A DNA stretch of 57,742 bases, from positions 1 through 57,742 of the forward strand of contig JAODMY010000067.1 in the NCBI GenBank assembly GCA_025465535.1. The letters run 5' to 3'. The position numbers and the translations under genes were made by a program. Source of the DNA: Glaciihabitans sp. GTDB taxonomy: Bacteria; Actinomycetota; Actinomycetes; Actinomycetales; Microbacteriaceae. Positions within the stretch are counted from its first letter, which is position 1. Every line of letters starts with the position of its first letter. The notes beneath the pieces were generated by a model. The model was given only the letters and a program-made list of their open reading frames with translations. It was not told where the DNA came from and made no database searches. Shown piece by piece: positions 25,748-33,844 of this stretch.

Positions 25748-26497
25748 TTAACGGTCGATGGAGTGCGGCACCACGACATCGCCCGCGGTGCGACCGGCGT
25801 GCGGATAGAGCACCAACACGAGGCCGACACCGACCACACCACCGATCACCTGCGCGACGATGAAGCCGGGTACGGAGCCGGGGGCGATTCCGGCGAACGT
25901 GTTGGAGAACATCCGCGCGATGGTCACCGCCGGGTTCGCGAACGAGGTCGAACTGGTGAACCAGTAGGCGGCCCCGATGTACGCGCCGATGGCGGGAGCC
26001 GCGGCCGCGGCCCGATGCGCGCGCGCCAGGGCAAAGACCAGGACGATGAGGCCCGCGGTGGCGACGACCTCGCCGACCAGGTGGCCGCCCGTCGCTCGCT
26101 GTTTGATCGAGAGCGCGGTGCCGACCGAGAACATGACGTTCGAGAGGATCGCGCCGAGAACGCCACCCGCAATCTGGGCGGCGACGTACGGCGCGAGGTC
26201 GCGCAGCTTCAGGCCGGTGCCGGCCCGTCGTCCAATGAACCAGTCGGCGGCGGAGACGATCGGGTTGAAGTGCGCGCCCGAGAGCGGGCCGAGCATGACG
26301 ATGAGCACCGCGAGGCCGAGCGCGGTGGCTGTGCTGTTCTCGAGCAGTTCGAGCCCGACGTCACCGGGCGAGAGTTGCTGCGCCGCGATCCCTGAACCGA
26401 CCACGACAGTGACCAGGAGGCCGGTACCGAGAAACTCGGCGACGAGCCTTCGCCACAGTGCAGTTTGTGATTTCGTCTCGGGAGTTTGTGATTTCAT
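25748..26497 (-). CDS. Aquaporin-family channel, probable arsenite exit channel (AqpS-like)
   Basis: MIP-family membrane channel of 249 residues with six helices. The first pore motif is HFNPIVS (NPI instead of NPA) and the second is FANPAVTIAR. Next to an arsenic regulator/reductase fusion and with no ArsB or Acr3 pump nearby, the best analogy is AqpS of Sinorhizobium meliloti, which lets arsenite leave after arsenate reduction. Start is ATG 26497, inside a 21-bp tandem duplication that also duplicates the KSQT peptide (KSQTPETKSQT). Divergent from the fusion gene by 47 bp. Channel family is firm, arsenite role is inferred. Confidence 0.82.
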   Translation of the reverse strand: MKSQTPETKSQTALWRRLVAEFLGTGLLVTVVVGSGIAAQQLSPGDVGLELLENSTATALGLAVLIVMLGPLSGAHFNPIVSAADWFIGRRAGTGLKLRDLAPYVAAQIAGGVLGAILSNVMFSVGTALSIKQRATGGHLVGEVVATAGLIVLVFALARAHRAAAAAPAIGAYIGAAYWFTSSTSFANPAVTIARMFSNTFAGIAPGSVPGFIVAQVIGGVVGVGLVLVLYPHAGRTAGDVVVPHSIDR

Positions 26498-26502
26498 CTC
26501 GG
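26462..26502. repeat. 21-bp tandem duplication across the aquaporin start codon
   Basis: AGTTTGTGATTTCGTCTCGG (26462-26481) is repeated at 26483-26502 with a single change (G to A). On the minus strand the outer copy carries ATG, the aquaporin start, and the inner copy carries ACG. Confidence 0.85.
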
Positions 26503-26530
26503 CCCATCTTGACCGAACGAGGAAGCTCAG

Positions 26531-26540
26531 TCAAGATTGA
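26531..26540. promoter_or_regulatory. Candidate ArsR-type operator between aquaporin and arsRC
   Basis: TCAA-GA-TTGA, with flanking GTCAA and GAGTC extending the symmetry, 5 bp before the fusion gene start. The position would let the regulator repress its own gene and the divergent channel gene. Confidence 0.4.
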
Positions 26541-26544
26541 GTCA

Positions 26545-27219
26545 ATGAGCATGGAGACAATTGCCGATCTGGAGCGCCGCGCCGCCGTTCATGCCGCGCT
26601 GTCCGATCCCGCCCGACTGCGCGTCGTTGACCTGCTCGCGCGGGGCGACCTGTCGTCGACGGAGCTGCAGGCCACAATCGGGATCTCGTCAAACCTCCTC
26701 GCCCATCACCTCGGCGTCCTCGAGGAGCGGGGCATCCTGGTCCGCCGACGTTCACAGGGGGATCGTCGGCGCAGCTACGTTCACCTGCTACCGGAGGCGA
26801 TCCCCGGCCTGACCTCCGCGGTCGCAGTTCCCACCCAGCGAGTCGTGTTTGTCTGCACGGCGAACTCCGCACGGTCCCAGTTGGCCGCGGCGATCTGGCG
26901 GCAGTCCAGCGCGATTCCCGCCACATCGGCGGGGACGCATCCCGCCGATCGGATCGCCCCGGGAGCCGTCAAAGCCGCGCAACGTCACCACCTCGATTTC
27001 GAGAGCGCTCGCCCCCAATCCATCGATGACGTCCTGGCAGACACGGATTTCGTCATCACCGTCTGCGACACGGCCCACGAGGAACTTCGCCACGCCGACG
27101 CCATCCACTGGTCGGTACCGGATCCGGTCCTGGTCGGCACCGCGGCCGCGTTCGACACCGCCTACGAAGACCTCGCCCACCGCGTGAACGAGCTGGCCCC
27201 GCGCCTCACGGCCGCCTGA
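26545..27219 (+). CDS. ArsR-ArsC fusion: winged-helix repressor joined to arsenate reductase
   Basis: 224 residues in two domains. Residues 1-85 are an ArsR helix-turn-helix (AALSDPARLRVVDLLARGDL, SNLLAHHLGVLEERGILV). From about 98 a low-molecular-weight phosphatase-type ArsC follows: VVFVCTANSARSQLAAA holds the C-x5-R phosphate loop, SAGTHPAD follows, and VITVCDTAHEE carries the second Cys. These are the only two Cys in the protein, so the repressor half lacks the usual metalloid-binding Cys. ArsC of this type reduces arsenate using mycothiol or thioredoxin. Fusions of this kind are known in Microbacterium. Start ATG 26545; a second in-frame ATG is 6 nt later. Confidence 0.9.
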   Translation: MSMETIADLERRAAVHAALSDPARLRVVDLLARGDLSSTELQATIGISSNLLAHHLGVLEERGILVRRRSQGDRRRSYVHLLPEAIPGLTSAVAVPTQRVVFVCTANSARSQLAAAIWRQSSAIPATSAGTHPADRIAPGAVKAAQRHHLDFESARPQSIDDVLADTDFVITVCDTAHEELRHADAIHWSVPDPVLVGTAAAFDTAYEDLAHRVNELAPRLTAA

Positions 27220-27241
27220 GACCCGCGCTCAGGGCAACGCC

Positions 27242-28195
27242 TCAACCGCGGCGATCGCGGCGGACCGTCACCGCACTCCCTGACTCTCGAAGAGACTGAA
27301 CGGCAGCATCCACCAGATACTGGATTTTCAGCGCCCGATAAACGTCTACCGTAACTGGCGAACCGTGGCGCACCGCTTGCGCGAACTCATGCCTTATCCC
27401 GGGCCAGACCTGGTCATGGTCCATACCTTCGGTCGTGTAGTGCTCGTAACCCGCGTTGCTGTAGAGGTCGACATCCGTAAGAACGCGTGGCGTAGCGACG
27501 CGGGCCGACAAGACCAGCTGGCCGATCGCTCCACTCACGTGCTCTGTCTCTACCGTCACAGCTTCATGTGGATCCCCGGTCGCACGGATCGCGACAACGG
27601 GCCCCGCAACCAGGTCGACAAGATCGAGCAGATGAGGCCCAAGATCGTAGAGAACCCCGAGCGCGTCGCGCCACCCGGACCGTGCTTCGTCGTCGATGAA
27701 CCCCGACGGTAGCAGGCCACCGTGGACGTAGCGGCCGGTGATGGCAATCGCCGGAGACTCCGTCGTCAGAGCACGACAGGCTTCGACAAAGTCCCGAGTC
27801 CGCTGGTGATATCTCTTGGTAAGCACGACGATGGTGGGAACTCGCGCCAGTTCAACCGCCTCGACCAGCGCTTCCGCTTGAGCAACGGTCTCACCGAGCG
27901 GCTTCTCGAGCATGAGCGCCTTGCCTGCGGCCGCGGCGGCAATTGCAAGATCGGCCTGGGCGCCCGGTGGTACGGCGAAGTCCACCGCTTCGCTGGCGTC
28001 AAGCAGCTCCGCGAAGCTGCCGAAGACGGGCACCTCGTGGAGAGCGGCGAGGTCGCGGCCCCGACCAGTCGGCGACCAGATTCCGGACAGGGTCGTCTCC
28101 CGTCCCTCCGCGTGTAGCGGTGCGTGCATGGTTCGCGCCCACTGGCCGGCACCTACCAATCCGACCCGGACCGGCTCGTTCGCGTCGCCGGTCAC
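27242..28195 (-). CDS. Gfo/Idh/MocA family NAD(P)-dependent sugar oxidoreductase
   Basis: 317 residues. The Rossmann motif is GLVGAGQWARTMHAP at the N terminus. The conserved EKP (MLEKPLGETV) lies near residue 96, and the catalytic Asp/His segment is YDLGPHLLDLVDL near 180. Enzymes of this family oxidise or reduce sugars, inositols or glycoside sugars at carbon 1 to 4. Its GTG start overlaps the end of the ROK regulator gene by 4 bp, so the two are co-translated. It is the last gene of the leftward ABC-transporter unit. It probably modifies the imported sugar. Confidence 0.88.
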   Translation of the reverse strand: MTGDANEPVRVGLVGAGQWARTMHAPLHAEGRETTLSGIWSPTGRGRDLAALHEVPVFGSFAELLDASEAVDFAVPPGAQADLAIAAAAAGKALMLEKPLGETVAQAEALVEAVELARVPTIVVLTKRYHQRTRDFVEACRALTTESPAIAITGRYVHGGLLPSGFIDDEARSGWRDALGVLYDLGPHLLDLVDLVAGPVVAIRATGDPHEAVTVETEHVSGAIGQLVLSARVATPRVLTDVDLYSNAGYEHYTTEGMDHDQVWPGIRHEFAQAVRHGSPVTVDVYRALKIQYLVDAAVQSLRESGSAVTVRRDRRG

Positions 28196-29337
28196 AGCAG
28201 TCGCGTGTTTACCGCAGCCGCGGAAAACAGACTGTCCGACACGATCCGTGCCATTCCGATGAGCCCGGCATCATCAGCAAGGGTGCTGAGCCGCACATCC
28301 AGGTTTCGGGTGGCTCGAGCGAGGGAGCGCGGGTAAAGGGTCTCGCGAAGCCCACCCAGAAGGGCGCTGGATGCCAGATCCCCGCTGATAACGAGAACTC
28401 CTGGATTTACCATCGACACGACCGTCGCCATTACTTCGCCGATACGTCGACCCGCCTCATGGGTCAGCGCGAGCGCATCGACGTTTCCCGAATCCAACAA
28501 CTCTTTAACGTCACGGCCGGACTTGGTCGCAAAGCCCCGCTGCGCGAGTTCCATAGCTACCGCGCGACCGCTCGCTACCGCGGCGAGACAACCACGCGAC
28601 CCGCATTGGCAGAGCGCCGTTTCGCCGGCAAGTCGAATATGGCCAATGTCCCCGGCGCCTCCGTCGATGCCGTGGTAGACGGACCCCCCGAGCACAAGGC
28701 CCGCTCCTATTCCCGTCGAAACCTTGACCAGGCACAGGGAGTTGCTTTCCGGGTACGCCGTCGACTGTTCTCCGAACGCCATCGCGTCGGCATCGTTTTC
28801 CACAAAAGTCGGGACCGGCAACACCTCGGCGAACCGATCCGCAATTGGGTACGCATCCCACCCCGGCATGATCGGCGGTTGCGACGGCCGTCGCGTGTGG
28901 GGATCAACCGGACCCGGTATTGAGATACCGGATCCAGACAACTGCGAGATATCGGCACCGATACGCGACATGAGCGAGGTCATCCCTTGCGCGAGCGCAG
29001 CGAGAACGGTGTCGGGACCCTCTTCGATTGCGACATCGACAAGGGCGTGATCGAGAATGCGGCCACTCAGATCGGTGATCGCCACGCGAGAGTGCGCGGT
29101 ATCCACAGTTGCGACGGCGAGGGCGGAATGGCGAACGTCGAAGACCAGACGGTTCGGGCGCCTGCCGCCGGTGGCTTCACCCTCGCCAGACTCACGAATG
29201 AGCCTTGCGCTCAGAAGCGCATCGATACGCTGTGCCACCGTCACTCGGGAGAGTCCGGTCACATTTTGAATATCACGCCGGGTATTAGCACCATTTCGAC
29301 GGATGAGTTGGAGGACGTCTCCCGGTCCAGAACTCAT
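28192..29337 (-). CDS. ROK family transcriptional regulator
   Basis: 381 residues. The N-terminal winged helix is GDVLQLIRRNGANTRRDIQN, then TGLSRVTVAQRIDALLSARL. The C-terminal sugar-kinase-like domain has VENDADAMAFGE, STGIGAGLVLGG and the zinc site GHIRL with CQCGSRGCLAAVASG. The usual Glu after the last Cys-Leu (CLEA) is Ala here. ROK repressors of this kind sense free sugars. Start chosen at ATG 29337 (AAAGGCGG upstream); a GTG at 29400 would add 21 residues. Position between the permeases and the Gfo/Idh gene makes it the probable local regulator. Confidence 0.9.
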   Translation of the reverse strand: MSSGPGDVLQLIRRNGANTRRDIQNVTGLSRVTVAQRIDALLSARLIRESGEGEATGGRRPNRLVFDVRHSALAVATVDTAHSRVAITDLSGRILDHALVDVAIEEGPDTVLAALAQGMTSLMSRIGADISQLSGSGISIPGPVDPHTRRPSQPPIMPGWDAYPIADRFAEVLPVPTFVENDADAMAFGEQSTAYPESNSLCLVKVSTGIGAGLVLGGSVYHGIDGGAGDIGHIRLAGETALCQCGSRGCLAAVASGRAVAMELAQRGFATKSGRDVKELLDSGNVDALALTHEAGRRIGEVMATVVSMVNPGVLVISGDLASSALLGGLRETLYPRSLARATRNLDVRLSTLADDAGLIGMARIVSDSLFSAAAVNTRLL

Positions 29338-29364
29338 CAGCCGCCTTTCTGCCGTAGTGAGATG

Positions 29365-29379
29365 ACTATTGCTTATAGT
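29365..29379. promoter_or_regulatory. Inverted repeat upstream of the ROK gene
   Basis: ACTAT-TGCTT-ATAGT, a perfect 5-5-5 palindrome 28 bp before the ROK start, in AT-rich DNA unlike its surroundings. Candidate autoregulatory operator or promoter. Confidence 0.4.
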
Positions 29380-29446
29380 ATTCGCCCCCAAATGAACCAC
29401 TAATCCCGGTACATCGCGCGAAGGGTGGCGACACTGTTCGCCGGGA

Positions 29447-30313
29447 TCATCCCTTTTCGGCTCCGCTGGTCAGGCCTTCGGTCAAAGCCCGTTCCGTGAG
29501 CCCGTACAGGACGATGATGGGCACCGTGAGCAGGACCGAGCCGGCCATCAGAACCGTCTTGGAAACCTCGAGTCCACCCGCGAGTTGCGAGAGCCCAAGG
29601 GAAACGGTCCACAGGTTGCGGTCCCCGGTGAGGAAGAGGAGTGCGAACAAGAACTCGTTCCAGGCGATCATGAAAACGTAGAGCCCGGTGGAAACAATCG
29701 TCGGCATGGCAAGCGGAATCGTGATCTGCGTGAGGATCCGCGTGCGACTTGCCCCATCCATCATCGCTGCCTCTTCGATGCTCACGGGGATCGTCTTGAG
29801 GTAGGAGCGCAGCATGTGCACCGAAACCGGAATTGTCTGCGCGATGTAGACAATCGTCAGCCCCAGCAACGACTCACGAATCCCAAGGGCCGAGAACCCG
29901 ACGAACAGCGGGATGGCAATAATGATGACCGGGAAAAGGTAGACGGCAAGGAAGAGTGTGCTGACCTGCCTTTGCCCGAAAAATTTCAGTCTGGCGACGG
30001 CGTACGACGCTGGGATAGCGACAACGAGCGTGATGATCGCAGTGGAAACCGCGACGATCGCCGAGTTGAGCATAAAGCCCGCGAACCCCTGGCCACCGTC
30101 TGCCGTGGATTTCAACACATTCTGGTACGTCGTCAGCGTGAAGTCCTGAATCGGCACCCAGAGACGATCGGGGTTCAGGAGGAGGTCCTGGATCGGCACG
30201 AAGCTGAGTTCGACCATGTAGTAAAAGGGGAACAGCGTGACGATGACCAGGACCACGATCACGACCCAGCGTGCCGTCCCGAACACGCGATTTTCGACGG
30301 CAAGGCGACTCAT
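29447..30313 (-). CDS. ABC transporter permease, carbohydrate type (MalG-like)
   Basis: 288 residues, six helices. The EAA loop is EEAAMMDGASRTRILTQITI, followed by PLAMPTIVSTGLYVFMIAWNEFLFAL. This is the CUT1 family second permease. It starts with a 4-bp overlap of the first permease gene. No ATP-binding subunit is encoded in the cluster, so a shared ATPase (MsiK type) elsewhere would have to power it, as is usual for CUT1 systems of actinomycetes. Confidence 0.93.
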   Translation of the reverse strand: MSRLAVENRVFGTARWVVIVVLVIVTLFPFYYMVELSFVPIQDLLLNPDRLWVPIQDFTLTTYQNVLKSTADGGQGFAGFMLNSAIVAVSTAIITLVVAIPASYAVARLKFFGQRQVSTLFLAVYLFPVIIIAIPLFVGFSALGIRESLLGLTIVYIAQTIPVSVHMLRSYLKTIPVSIEEAAMMDGASRTRILTQITIPLAMPTIVSTGLYVFMIAWNEFLFALLFLTGDRNLWTVSLGLSQLAGGLEVSKTVLMAGSVLLTVPIIVLYGLTERALTEGLTSGAEKG

Positions 30314-31257
30314 AGGTTGTCCTCTCCTCGACCGGCGAAGAATTTGACGTAGACGAAGAGCGATCCGGCGAGGATCGCCGACAGCACGAAGGCATTGGCG
30401 GCCGCGCCACCGATGTCGAAGCTGCCGATCAACTGGTTGTAAACGCGCACCGCAGCGACCTCGGTTCCGGCACCTCCCCCGGTAAGGAGGTAAATGTCAT
30501 CGAACTTGTTGAATGTCATGATCAGGCGCAGCACCGACAGCAGTGCGATGACCGGCATGATCTGGGGCAACACGACGTACCGGAAGTTTTGTGATGGTGT
30601 CACTCCGTCGACCAGCGCCGCTTCCTCGACATCTTTGGGCAGGCCCAAGAGGCGAGCCGTGAGGAAGAGGAATGCGAATGGGAAGTAGCGCCAAATCTCG
30701 AACACGATCACCGTCATCAGCGCATAGGGCGCCTTTCCGAGGAAATCGATTGGATGCTGCCAGTCCAGGTACTTGGTTCCCAGCGCATTGATGATGCCGA
30801 ATTGCGGATTGAGCATGATTTGCCATACGAACGCGACCGCCACGACGGGAGCGACATACGGAAGGAGCATGAACGAACGAACGAGGCCGCGCCCGCGGAA
30901 GGGCTTGCGGAGTGCCAGCGCGGCAATGAGCCCTACGGCTATGGAACCGGCAGTCGAAAAAATCGAATAGATGACCGTCGTTCCGAGCGATGCCCAGAAG
31001 GTGGGGTCGGTGAGCACGCCGGTGAAATTGTCGAGCGTGAAGGGGTTGAAAATTCCGGTCGTCGCGATTGTCGTGAACGAGGTGCTCTGGAACGCGAGAA
31101 TCAGATTCCAGATCAGGGGGACGATGAAGATCGCCAAGACGATGATGACGGTCGGAAGAACCATCGTGAGACCGGCCCGGCTGTCGCGCCGGGAGGATAT
31201 CGAGCGGCGCGGGCGGCCCCCGGTGGGGGCCGCCGTTGCCAGTGTGCTACGAGTCAT
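30310..31257 (-). CDS. ABC transporter permease, carbohydrate type (MalF-like)
   Basis: 315 residues with an N-terminal basic tail (RRSISSRRDSR), then six helices. The EAA loop reads DVEEAALVDGVTPSQNFRYV, followed by LPQIMPVIALLSVLRLIMTF. First permease of a CUT1 importer. It begins 2 nt after the stop of the lipoprotein gene, in the order lipoprotein, permease, permease. Confidence 0.93.
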   Translation of the reverse strand: MTRSTLATAAPTGGRPRRSISSRRDSRAGLTMVLPTVIIVLAIFIVPLIWNLILAFQSTSFTTIATTGIFNPFTLDNFTGVLTDPTFWASLGTTVIYSIFSTAGSIAVGLIAALALRKPFRGRGLVRSFMLLPYVAPVVAVAFVWQIMLNPQFGIINALGTKYLDWQHPIDFLGKAPYALMTVIVFEIWRYFPFAFLFLTARLLGLPKDVEEAALVDGVTPSQNFRYVVLPQIMPVIALLSVLRLIMTFNKFDDIYLLTGGGAGTEVAAVRVYNQLIGSFDIGGAAANAFVLSAILAGSLFVYVKFFAGRGEDNL

Positions 31258-31259
31258 TG

Positions 31260-32666
31260 CTACTTCTGTTTCGACTGGACCTGCTGGACGGCAGTAACCG
31301 CGGCCTGTCCAGCCTGGGATGGCGTCAGGCTTCCGGCGCCGAGGCTACCGATGACCTTCGGCACGGACAGCTGAGTTTCCACAGACCCGAGCAGAGCGCC
31401 CTGCCCCTGAGGAATCGCCCAGCTGTTGAGGGTGCTCGGAATACTCTCAAGTGCCGACATGGTCTTTCCGTCGAAAATCGACGACAGCGTCGCCCGGGTG
31501 TCGACTCCGGTCTGGAGCTTCTTCCAGCCGTCGCTGTACAGCGTCGGGTCCGTCGCGGTGCCGGTGCGGGTCGGGATCTCGCCCTCTGGCGACATACCTA
31601 GCCACTTGAGGTACCCGTTGGACATCATGTATTCAACGAACTTCTCAGACGCCGCCGCCTGCGCGCTCTTCGTTACGACCCAGCCCGTGGCCTGCCCGTA
31701 GGTCGAGGCGGACTTGCCGTCGGGACCCTGAACCGCTGTGACGACGCCACTGTTTTTGGCAAGCCACTGCGGGTCACCCTTGCACTGGGGGCAGGACGGC
31801 AACTCGTCGTTCTGAAGGCCACCGAGCTCACCAAGAATGTAGGTGGACCAGGAAACCATTGCCGCCTGACCCGCGAAATAGGTGGCACGGGTGGTGTCAA
31901 CGGTTTGCGTTCCTTGCGGCGAGTATTTCTGCGCGAGCTGCCCATACAGGTCCCAGGTCTGCTTACAGGCCGACGAATTGACGGTGACGTTTCCTTTACT
32001 GCTGACAAGCTGGCATCCGTTCCCGAGCGCCAGCGACTCAAATGACTGCTCGGTAAAGACGTCAGCCGGGTCCGTGGCCAGGGTAATTCCGTACTGCCCA
32101 CTCTTGGTCAGTACTTTCGCCGCCTTCTCGATCGCCGCATATGTTGTTGGCGGCTGTAGACCAGCCTTCGCGAACAGGTCCTTGCGGTAAATCAGAACCT
32201 GGGCCCACGCGGAATCGGGCACGGCGAGTTGCGTGGAACCGTCTTTCTCCAACGAGAGTGCAGATGCCGCGAATGTCTTCGCCCCGAGGTTCTTCACGAT
32301 CGCAGCCGCGGCGTCGGTATTGATCAACTTCTGCGTTTCGAACTGGCGAACCTCTGCGAGCGAGACCGCGCCCATAACATCGGGCAATTTTCCGGACAGT
32401 GCTGCCGACTCGGTGAGCTGGACCAACTGGCTGTCGTCAACTGCGACGAGCTTCACCTTGATGCCGGTCTGCTTCGTAAAGCCAGCGATGATCTTTTGCG
32501 TTGTTGCGACACGATCGGCTTGGTTCTGGCCTGACCAGACGGTGATCGTCTGTCCTGCTCCGCTCGTGTTGTTGGTACTTCCGGACGCAGTGCATCCGGC
32601 AAGCAGGGTTGCGGCGAGCGCCAGCGAAGCGCACGCCGCTACCGAAGTGATACGCGACTTCTTCAT
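31260..32666 (-). CDS. ABC sugar transporter solute-binding lipoprotein
   Basis: 468 residues. The signal peptide ends in the lipobox LLAGC (cleavage before Cys 25), then a Ser/Thr-rich linker. The mature protein has the family-1 sugar-binding layout (ITVWSGQNQADRV, TTQKIIAGFTKQTGIKV, PDVMGAVSLAEVRQF, WSTYILGELG). An unusual SCPQCKG pair near residue 295 could form a disulphide. GAGGAG lies 5-7 nt before ATG 32666. It leads the leftward operon and shares the 119-bp control region with the divergent catabolic genes. The neighbouring GH63-type and debranching-type enzymes suggest a glycoside ligand. Confidence 0.92.
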   Translation of the reverse strand: MKKSRITSVAACASLALAATLLAGCTASGSTNNTSGAGQTITVWSGQNQADRVATTQKIIAGFTKQTGIKVKLVAVDDSQLVQLTESAALSGKLPDVMGAVSLAEVRQFETQKLINTDAAAAIVKNLGAKTFAASALSLEKDGSTQLAVPDSAWAQVLIYRKDLFAKAGLQPPTTYAAIEKAAKVLTKSGQYGITLATDPADVFTEQSFESLALGNGCQLVSSKGNVTVNSSACKQTWDLYGQLAQKYSPQGTQTVDTTRATYFAGQAAMVSWSTYILGELGGLQNDELPSCPQCKGDPQWLAKNSGVVTAVQGPDGKSASTYGQATGWVVTKSAQAAASEKFVEYMMSNGYLKWLGMSPEGEIPTRTGTATDPTLYSDGWKKLQTGVDTRATLSSIFDGKTMSALESIPSTLNSWAIPQGQGALLGSVETQLSVPKVIGSLGAGSLTPSQAGQAAVTAVQQVQSKQK

Positions 32667-32708
32667 CGCGGCTCCTCTCGTGGTTGGGTTCTTTGGACGT
32701 TATCCGAA

Positions 32709-32733
32709 CTTATGCAAAATGTCTATGCATAAG
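32709..32733. promoter_or_regulatory. Inverted repeat in the divergent control region of the glycoside locus
   Basis: CTTATGC at 32709-32715 and GCATAAG at 32727-32733 with an 11-nt spacer, in a short AT-rich stretch between the lipoprotein gene and the rightward dehydrogenase gene. Candidate operator for the ROK regulator or another repressor acting on both units. Confidence 0.5.
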
Positions 32734-32785
32734 ATGAATAGTCGTAATGCTAATGTCATTGAGAATCAACTAAGGACGGTTGCCA

Positions 32786-33844
32786 GTGAATAGCCTTCTC
32801 AGGTTTGCGGGACCCAGGAATGTCGAAATAGTCGACGTGCCATCACCCGTATTGTTGCCAGGTCAGGTGCGAGTACGCACCCTGTACTCCGGAATCTCAG
32901 CGGGAACTGAGATGACCGCGTACCGCGGGACGAATCCATACCTCACGTCGGAGTGGGATCCGGAAGTCCGGCTGTTCCGCGGTTCAACTTCCCAATCCTC
33001 GCTCGCCTACCCGCTTGACGGCTGGGGATATTCCGAGGTTGGTCGGGTTGTCGAGGTCGCCCCAACGGCGGATGGCTCTCCGATCCCGGGTGCACCGGTA
33101 TTCGGAGACCTTGTCTGGGGCATTTGGGGGCACAGGGCCGAGGGCGTCCTGGACGCGGCGAACCTCAGGGGGCACACCCTTCCTGCGGGGCTCGATCCCC
33201 TTGCGGCATCATTCGTCCGGGTCGGCGCGATCGCGCTCAATGGAGTGCTTGCAGCCGACCTTGGCGTTGGGACGACCGTCGCCATCTTTGGTCAGGGCGT
33301 AATCGGGCTGCTGGCAACGCGCCTCGCCGTACTCAACGGTGCCACAGTGATAGCCATCGATGGTGTTGCGTCGCGCCGTGAGCAAGCCCTGGCCTGGGGT
33401 GCGACGACGGCTCTCGAACCGGGAGAGCAGTTGCCATATCGCATCCGCGAGCTCACGAACGGTGACGGCGCCGACGTCGCAATCGAGCTCAGCGGGAACT
33501 ATCACGCACTGCACGATGCAACCCGAGCTGTCGGAGCTGATGGAACCGTTGTCGCCTCGGGGTTTTACCAGGGTGACGCAACTCCGCTGCGGCTGGGAGA
33601 GGAATTCCATCACAATCGGATTCAGATCCTTGCCTCCCAGATTGGCTCGGCTCCAGCCCGTCTTCGCGCGCGCTGGGACGTGCCGCGCCTGCAGCGCGTC
33701 ATCGTCGAGGCACTTGCCGATGGGCGTGTGGACGCGGCAGCGTTGGTCACACACCGCTACGACATTGCCGACGCTGCCGACGCATACGCGATGCTCGACA
33801 CGGATGCTGCCCGCGCGCTCCAGGTCGTTCTGGAGTTCCCGTGA
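32786..33844 (+). CDS. Zinc-type alcohol dehydrogenase family (MDR) oxidoreductase
   Basis: 352 residues. The medium-chain dehydrogenase fold is shown by PSPVLLPGQVRVRTLYSGI, AGTEMTAYRG, the cofactor segment VAIFGQGVIGLLATRLAVLNGATVI and ALAWGATTALEPGE. The catalytic-zinc Cys of the classic family is replaced (SAGTEM), as in the bacteriochlorophyllide/threonine-DH-like subset that uses few metal ligands. The frame begins at TTG 32780, but GTG 32786, 9 nt after AAGGA, is the better start. First of four overlapping rightward genes. Probable oxidation of a sugar hydroxyl. Confidence 0.82.
   Translation: MNSLLRFAGPRNVEIVDVPSPVLLPGQVRVRTLYSGISAGTEMTAYRGTNPYLTSEWDPEVRLFRGSTSQSSLAYPLDGWGYSEVGRVVEVAPTADGSPIPGAPVFGDLVWGIWGHRAEGVLDAANLRGHTLPAGLDPLAASFVRVGAIALNGVLAADLGVGTTVAIFGQGVIGLLATRLAVLNGATVIAIDGVASRREQALAWGATTALEPGEQLPYRIRELTNGDGADVAIELSGNYHALHDATRAVGADGTVVASGFYQGDATPLRLGEEFHHNRIQILASQIGSAPARLRARWDVPRLQRVIVEALADGRVDAAALVTHRYDIADAADAYAMLDTDAARALQVVLEFP

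Noticed and set aside
27248-27262. CCGCG-GCGAT-CGCGG inverted repeat considered as a terminator between arsRC and the Gfo/Idh gene
   Set aside because: It lies within the Gfo/Idh coding sequence, has short arms and no T-tract.
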